6,825 nucleotides of DNA, from contig JAIFMA010000047.1 in assembly GCA_020048795.1 (NCBI GenBank), positions 1-6,825 of the forward strand, in the 5' to 3' direction. The notes under the pieces were generated by a model. That model saw only the letters and a program-made list of their open reading frames with translations. It was not told the DNA's origin and ran no database searches. Made by a program: the position numbers and the translations under genes. Every line of letters starts with the position of its first letter. Position 1 is the first letter of the stretch. This document shows positions 6,425-6,825 of the stretch, piece after piece. Source of the DNA: Rhodoferax sp. Its GTDB lineage: Bacteria; Pseudomonadota; Gammaproteobacteria; Burkholderiales; Burkholderiaceae_C.

Positions 6425-6557
6425 TTACTCAGGTGCGCCGACAGTCAGGACCACTTCGGCCACACCTTCAACGCGACCGGTAATCTTGTCGCCAGCCACC
6501 TTGCGCGCCCACGCCTTCGGGCGTGCCGGTGTCAATCAGGTCGCCGGGTTGCAGGTG
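6425..6557 (-). pseudogene. C-terminal remnant of a fumarylpyruvate/fumarylacetoacetate hydrolase-family gene
   Basis: Read leftward from 6557, HLQPGDLIDTGTPEGVG matches the conserved end of the FAH fold (the GDLI-TGTPEGVG motif near the active site). The frame then shifts around 6504-6510. The next frame gives ARKVAGDKITGRVEGVAEVV and ends LTVGAPE at a TAA (6427-6425), a normal tail for the family. Only about 43 codons remain of a gene that is usually 190-330 codons, and a stop stands a few codons upstream of the match. This family hydrolyses fumarylpyruvate (NagK) or fumarylacetoacetate, the step after the isomerase encoded 9 nt downstream, so the pairing makes pathway sense. Broken by both truncation and frameshift. 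Confidence 0.75.
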
Positions 6558-6560
6558 ACT

Positions 6561-6640
6561 TCTCGGGTTCGTACATCATCGGCTACGGCTCCTCGCCTTC
6601 CCAATGCGGGCCAGCCAATATTGGCTGGTCAAACCCGAGA
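6561..6640. repeat. Inverted pair enclosing a perfect 18-bp palindrome
   Basis: TCTCGGGTT (6561-6569) and AACCCGAGA (6632-6640) are perfect inverted copies. Between them lies the perfect palindrome CCAGCCAATATTGGCTGG (6611-6628). The segment begins just where similarity to the FAH-family gene stops, and it has no coding match. It could be an operator of a lost regulator, the end of a small mobile element, or chance. No direct repeat flanks the pair. Confidence 0.45.
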
Positions 6641-6653
6641 TCTCCCGGTTCCC

Positions 6654-6691
6654 GTGCAAGGAGCGTGCACACATACCGGTTTTCCGACCGG
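6654..6691. repeat. Two small hairpins before the recombinase remnant
   Basis: GTGCA/TGCAC (6654-6658 and 6666-6670, 7-nt loop) is followed by CCGGT/ACCGG (6676-6680 and 6687-6691, 6-nt loop). The stems are five pairs each and no T-run follows, so they are poor terminators. They end 14 bp before the recognisable recombinase codons. Confidence 0.3.
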
Positions 6692-6704
6692 ATCAGGATG
6701 TCTG

Positions 6705-6782
6705 AAATTGGAGTGCGCCATGCGCTACCTGGGTATCGAGGTCGATGACGCTTTGGAAATGGCCGAGCAGACCGAGATTTGA
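6705..6782 (+). pseudogene. C-terminal remnant of a tyrosine recombinase/integrase
   Basis: The last 25 codons read KLECAM and then RYLGIEVDDALEMAEQTEI before a TGA. This matches the tail of a proteobacterial tyrosine-integrase group whose usual end is LGHTK(L/I)ESTVRYLGIEVDDAL.(I)AEQ. The Tyr in RYLG corresponds to the nucleophile, nine residues after the His of LGH in intact members. Here the LGH box and everything before it (core-binding domain, catalytic Arg and His) are missing; upstream bases are unrelated. Ser-Thr-Val before Arg-Tyr has become Cys-Ala-Met, a sign of decay. It faces the hydrolase remnant. After the stop, 43 bases to the window edge show nothing I recognise. Confidence 0.7.
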
Positions 6783-6825
6783 TTGGCCAGCAGCTTTAGG
6801 CCGCGACCGAGTGCGCAGACAGGCT

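Noticed and set aside
6561..6691. Integron attC site or group II intron end
   Set aside because: No GTTRRRY/RYYYAAC core sites and no domain V hairpin are present.
6104..6748. 214-codon plus-strand frame opposite nagL and running into the recombinase tail
   Set aside because: It is mostly antisense to nagL, and the recombinase residues lie in a different frame.

Overview
The window reads as a chromosomal segment of a betaproteobacterium, most likely Burkholderiales and probably Comamonadaceae (the Rhodoferax/Polaromonas/Acidovorax type). The evidence is the moderately high GC content, the character of the HisB, HisC and HisD proteins, a maleylpyruvate isomerase very like the NagL type of that order, and what looks like a Comamonadaceae-type dispersed short repeat. 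The placement rests on recognising protein families by eye, not on a database search.

Left part (1-2950, minus strand): a tightly packed histidine biosynthesis operon read right to left, hisD-hisC-hisB. hisD and hisC are 4 nt apart. hisC and hisB overlap in ATGA. hisB runs off the left edge, so more his genes probably follow outside the window. HisD makes histidine from histidinol, HisC transaminates imidazole-acetol phosphate, and HisB dehydrates imidazoleglycerol phosphate. Two odd points concern hisD. Its first codons lie inside a short hairpin-forming repeat, and its protein carries an extra loop of about 15-20 residues. The gene upstream of hisD is not hisG, the usual neighbour in this order.

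Middle part (2951-5221): a bacterial RIO1-type atypical kinase (minus strand, ending 125 bp upstream of hisD) stands divergently from an AlkC-type DNA alkylation repair glycosylase with a C-terminal Ig-like domain (plus strand). Both look intact.

Right part (5222-6825): a decayed region with one intact gene. That gene is a glutathione-dependent maleylpyruvate isomerase (NagL type, gentisate catabolism). It lies 9 nt after the frameshifted C-terminal tail of a fumarylpyruvate/fumarylacetoacetate-hydrolase-family gene, and 36 bp before a truncated N-terminal fragment of an AcoR-like sigma-54-dependent activator. Together these look like the relic of an aromatic (gentisate or homogentisate) ring-cleavage operon. 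At the right edge is the last 25 codons of a tyrosine recombinase on the opposite strand. About 150 bp with several inverted repeats separates it from the hydrolase relic. The simplest reading is that a mobile element and later deletions eroded the catabolic operon.

I see no CRISPR array, tRNA, rRNA or complete insertion sequence. I see no convincing new multi-gene system. The most interesting points are the repeat-embedded hisD start, the RIO kinase in the place of hisG, and the surviving nagL between broken partners.
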